A DNA stretch of 61,740 bases, from NCBI GenBank assembly GCA_015523565.1, contig WAKA01000202.1, positions 1 through 61,740 of the forward strand, given 5' to 3'. The stretch's first letter is position 1. Every line of letters starts with the position of its first letter. The stretch comes from Candidatus Heimdallarchaeota archaeon. Lineage in GTDB: Archaea; Asgardarchaeota; Heimdallarchaeia; Heimdallarchaeales; Kariarchaeaceae. The notes under the pieces were generated by a model that made no database searches, was not told the DNA's origin, and saw only the letters and a list, made by a program, of their open reading frames with translations. The position numbers were made by a program, and so were the translations under genes. This document shows, piece by piece, positions 60,242 to 61,740 of the stretch.

Positions 60242-61740
60242 AGGAATACCTCATCAAAGATACAATTCATGGTAACATTGCAATTTCATTAATTGAAAAA
60301 CAAGTAATTGATCATCCCTATTTTCAAAGATTAAGAAACATCTCTCAACTTGGAATGGCGTCAATGGTTTATCCAACTGCAAATCATACACGATTTGAAC
60401 ATTCTCTTGGTGTAATGTATGTTGTTTCTAAAATGTTTGATGCTGTGCTTTCCTCATGTTCCCTCGATTTTTTAGAACTTTGGTTTGATGATTTAGCAAC
60501 TTACCTCATTAAACAATATGGTTTTAAATTCAACGATCTTGAAGGGCGAATTGCTGAAACCATTAGACAAAACTTAAGGCTAGCTGCTCTCCTGCATGAT
60601 GTTGGGCACCTTCCAAAATCACATAGCTTTGAAGAAGGATTCCAATATTTTGTATCAAAGCAAGATAAATTAAAAAAATATAAAACAAATCATGAAACTG
60701 TTGGACACAAAATTATTGAAAAACACTTTTCATTTCTTGATCAATCTAATGACAGCAATTTAACTATAAGCACTAAATTAATAATTGATATTCTCTCAAT
60801 TGAAAAGCATGAATGGAATCAACTAGATCAGAGACAAAATCATGTTTTATGTGGATTGAAAGATTTTGTTTCTGGAAATGTGGACGGGGATCGACTTGAT
60901 TATGTATTGCGAGATGCATATTACACAGTCCGTTCAGGATCCTATGATCTTGAACGATTAATCTCAAACCTTGAAATCAGAAAAATACATGGGTGTTATC
61001 GTCTAGTTTTCAAAAAAAAAGCAATTTCCAGTCTTAATGGTTTTTTCCTCTTCAGGTATCGTCTTTATCAGGAAGTCTACCACCATGCAATTATTAATCT
61101 ATATGACATCATCTTTGAAACCTTCGTTGACTACAAACTCACAACTCTTGCGAAAACAAATAAAAGGCAGATTGTTGATCTCTGTAGAAAAATAATTGAT
61201 GGGTATTTAATCGACAAAAAACTTAAATCCACTCATTCCTCTCTTATTTTCAATAATAACCTTCCGTTAGACGATTCAACTTGGATGACCTCACTAGCTC
61301 TCCTTATATTTGATTCAACTAAAACAAAACCATTTGTTGATCCCACTGCCTATATCAATGACCCCGAAATTCTGTTTAAATCGTTTTCTGATCGGAATTA
61401 TAAACCCATTTCTCTTTGGAAGGACTATCCTGCCTTTAAAAAAGTCATCCTAAATCCAATTGAAGAGTACATAAAAACAAAAAATCCGCGTTTCTTTGAT
61501 GAGCAACCCTTGAAAATAGATGAAGATCAAAACGATTTCAACATTATTTTAAACCAAATTCAAACCCTGTTCCTTCAAAATTATCCCAATTTTGACAGGA
61601 TGAAAAAATATTTGCTTGAGCAAATTGCAATCAGGTTATTTGGAACAACAAAATTAAAACATAAATTATCAATCACAATAACTGATATCTACCAAGAACT
61701 CAAGAAAAACAAAATCTTTATTAAAAATATTCTGCTGGCC
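60238..61740 (+). CDS. SAMHD1-like HD-domain protein (partial, runs off the window)
   Basis: This frame is open from a TTG start to the window end (501 codons, no stop). The N-terminus is very like SAMHD1: IKDTIHGNIAIS, IDHPYFQRLRNISQLG. The metal-ligand motifs are H55 (TRFEHSLGVMYV), H120-D121 (AALLHDVGHLPKSHSFEEG) and D218 (VDGDRLDYVLRDA). Family members are dNTP triphosphohydrolases. It is a paralogue of the gene at 29596, and like it follows a small protein gene. The C-terminal end lies outside the window. Confidence 0.85.
   Translation, partial: MKEYLIKDTIHGNIAISLIEKQVIDHPYFQRLRNISQLGMASMVYPTANHTRFEHSLGVMYVVSKMFDAVLSSCSLDFLELWFDDLATYLIKQYGFKFNDLEGRIAETIRQNLRLAALLHDVGHLPKSHSFEEGFQYFVSKQDKLKKYKTNHETVGHKIIEKHFSFLDQSNDSNLTISTKLIIDILSIEKHEWNQLDQRQNHVLCGLKDFVSGNVDGDRLDYVLRDAYYTVRSGSYDLERLISNLEIRKIHGCYRLVFKKKAISSLNGFFLFRYRLYQEVYHHAIINLYDIIFETFVDYKLTTLAKTNKRQIVDLCRKIIDGYLIDKKLKSTHSSLIFNNNLPLDDSTWMTSLALLIFDSTKTKPFVDPTAYINDPEILFKSFSDRNYKPISLWKDYPAFKKVILNPIEEYIKTKNPRFFDEQPLKIDEDQNDFNIILNQIQTLFLQNYPNFDRMKKYLLEQIAIRLFGTTKLKHKLSITITDIYQELKKNKIFIKNILLA

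Noticed and set aside
1..61740. CRISPR array or insertion sequences
   Set aside because: No regularly spaced repeats, transposase genes or terminal inverted repeats were seen.

Overview
The window is archaeal. It carries archaeal-type information genes with no bacterial form: ribosomal proteins S3, L29, S17, L14, L24, S4e, L5, L34e and L37e, RNase P protein Rpp29, RNA polymerase subunit RpoL, the large subunit of D-family DNA polymerase (with an intein), a full-length Hef helicase-nuclease, a PNO1/Krr1-like KH protein, a TrmB regulator and a DUF106/EMC3-type membrane insertase. Polymerase D and Hef point away from Thermoproteota (Crenarchaeota) and toward Euryarchaeota or Asgard-type archaea. 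The mix with acyl-CoA metabolism, glycine cleavage genes, beta-helix surface proteins, an Sjogren-autoantigen p27 homologue and SAMHD1-like proteins would fit a heterotrophic Asgard or Thermoplasmatota-like lineage, but phylum is inference. Many genes have a TATA-like box about 25-30 bases before the start codon, which suggests leaderless mRNAs.

Layout. 0-8 kb: tRNA-Leu(CAG), glyA, rpoL with an RNase III-family protein, a KamA-type radical SAM enzyme, an M17 aminopeptidase, a small methyl-accepting protein and a flippase-like membrane protein. 7.6-11 kb: gcvH-gcvPA-gcvPB. 11-13.3 kb: a DegT/DnrJ aminotransferase overlapping a NAD-kinase-like gene. 13.3-17.1 kb: acyl-CoA genes (3-hydroxyacyl-CoA dehydrogenase divergent from enoyl-CoA hydratase, thiolase and DUF35). 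17.2-26 kb: a DUF4350-like membrane protein, then a very long Lhr helicase with a winged-helix partner and YjbQ. 26-31.6 kb: B12-dependent ribonucleotide reductase, a small protein and a SAMHD1-like HD protein. 31.6-36.7 kb: p27-like zinc protein, tRNA thiolase, L37e, an unknown protein and Hef. 36.7-40.8 kb: a fragment of the ribosomal superoperon (S3 to L5) with a possible structured RNA before S17. 41-50 kb: cell-surface proteins, cmk, L34e, a carotenoid-hydratase-like membrane protein and DUF106. 50-57.7 kb: Trm9-like methyltransferase, polymerase D large subunit, TrmB and the KH protein. 57.8-61.7 kb: an accessory-looking end with a frameshifted membrane gene, a Uma2-like protein and a second small-protein + SAMHD1-like pair cut by the window end.

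The most interesting signals are: the pairing, seen twice, of a ~95-residue protein with a SAMHD1-like protein, one copy directly after the ribonucleotide reductase gene; a strong nested palindrome immediately upstream of the nrdJ TATA box; a compact multi-hairpin RNA candidate with its own TATA box between rnp1 and rps17; an EMC3-like insertase fused to a large secreted domain; and an intein inside the polymerase D catalytic motif. The S3 gene appears to start at a non-AUG (CTG) codon.
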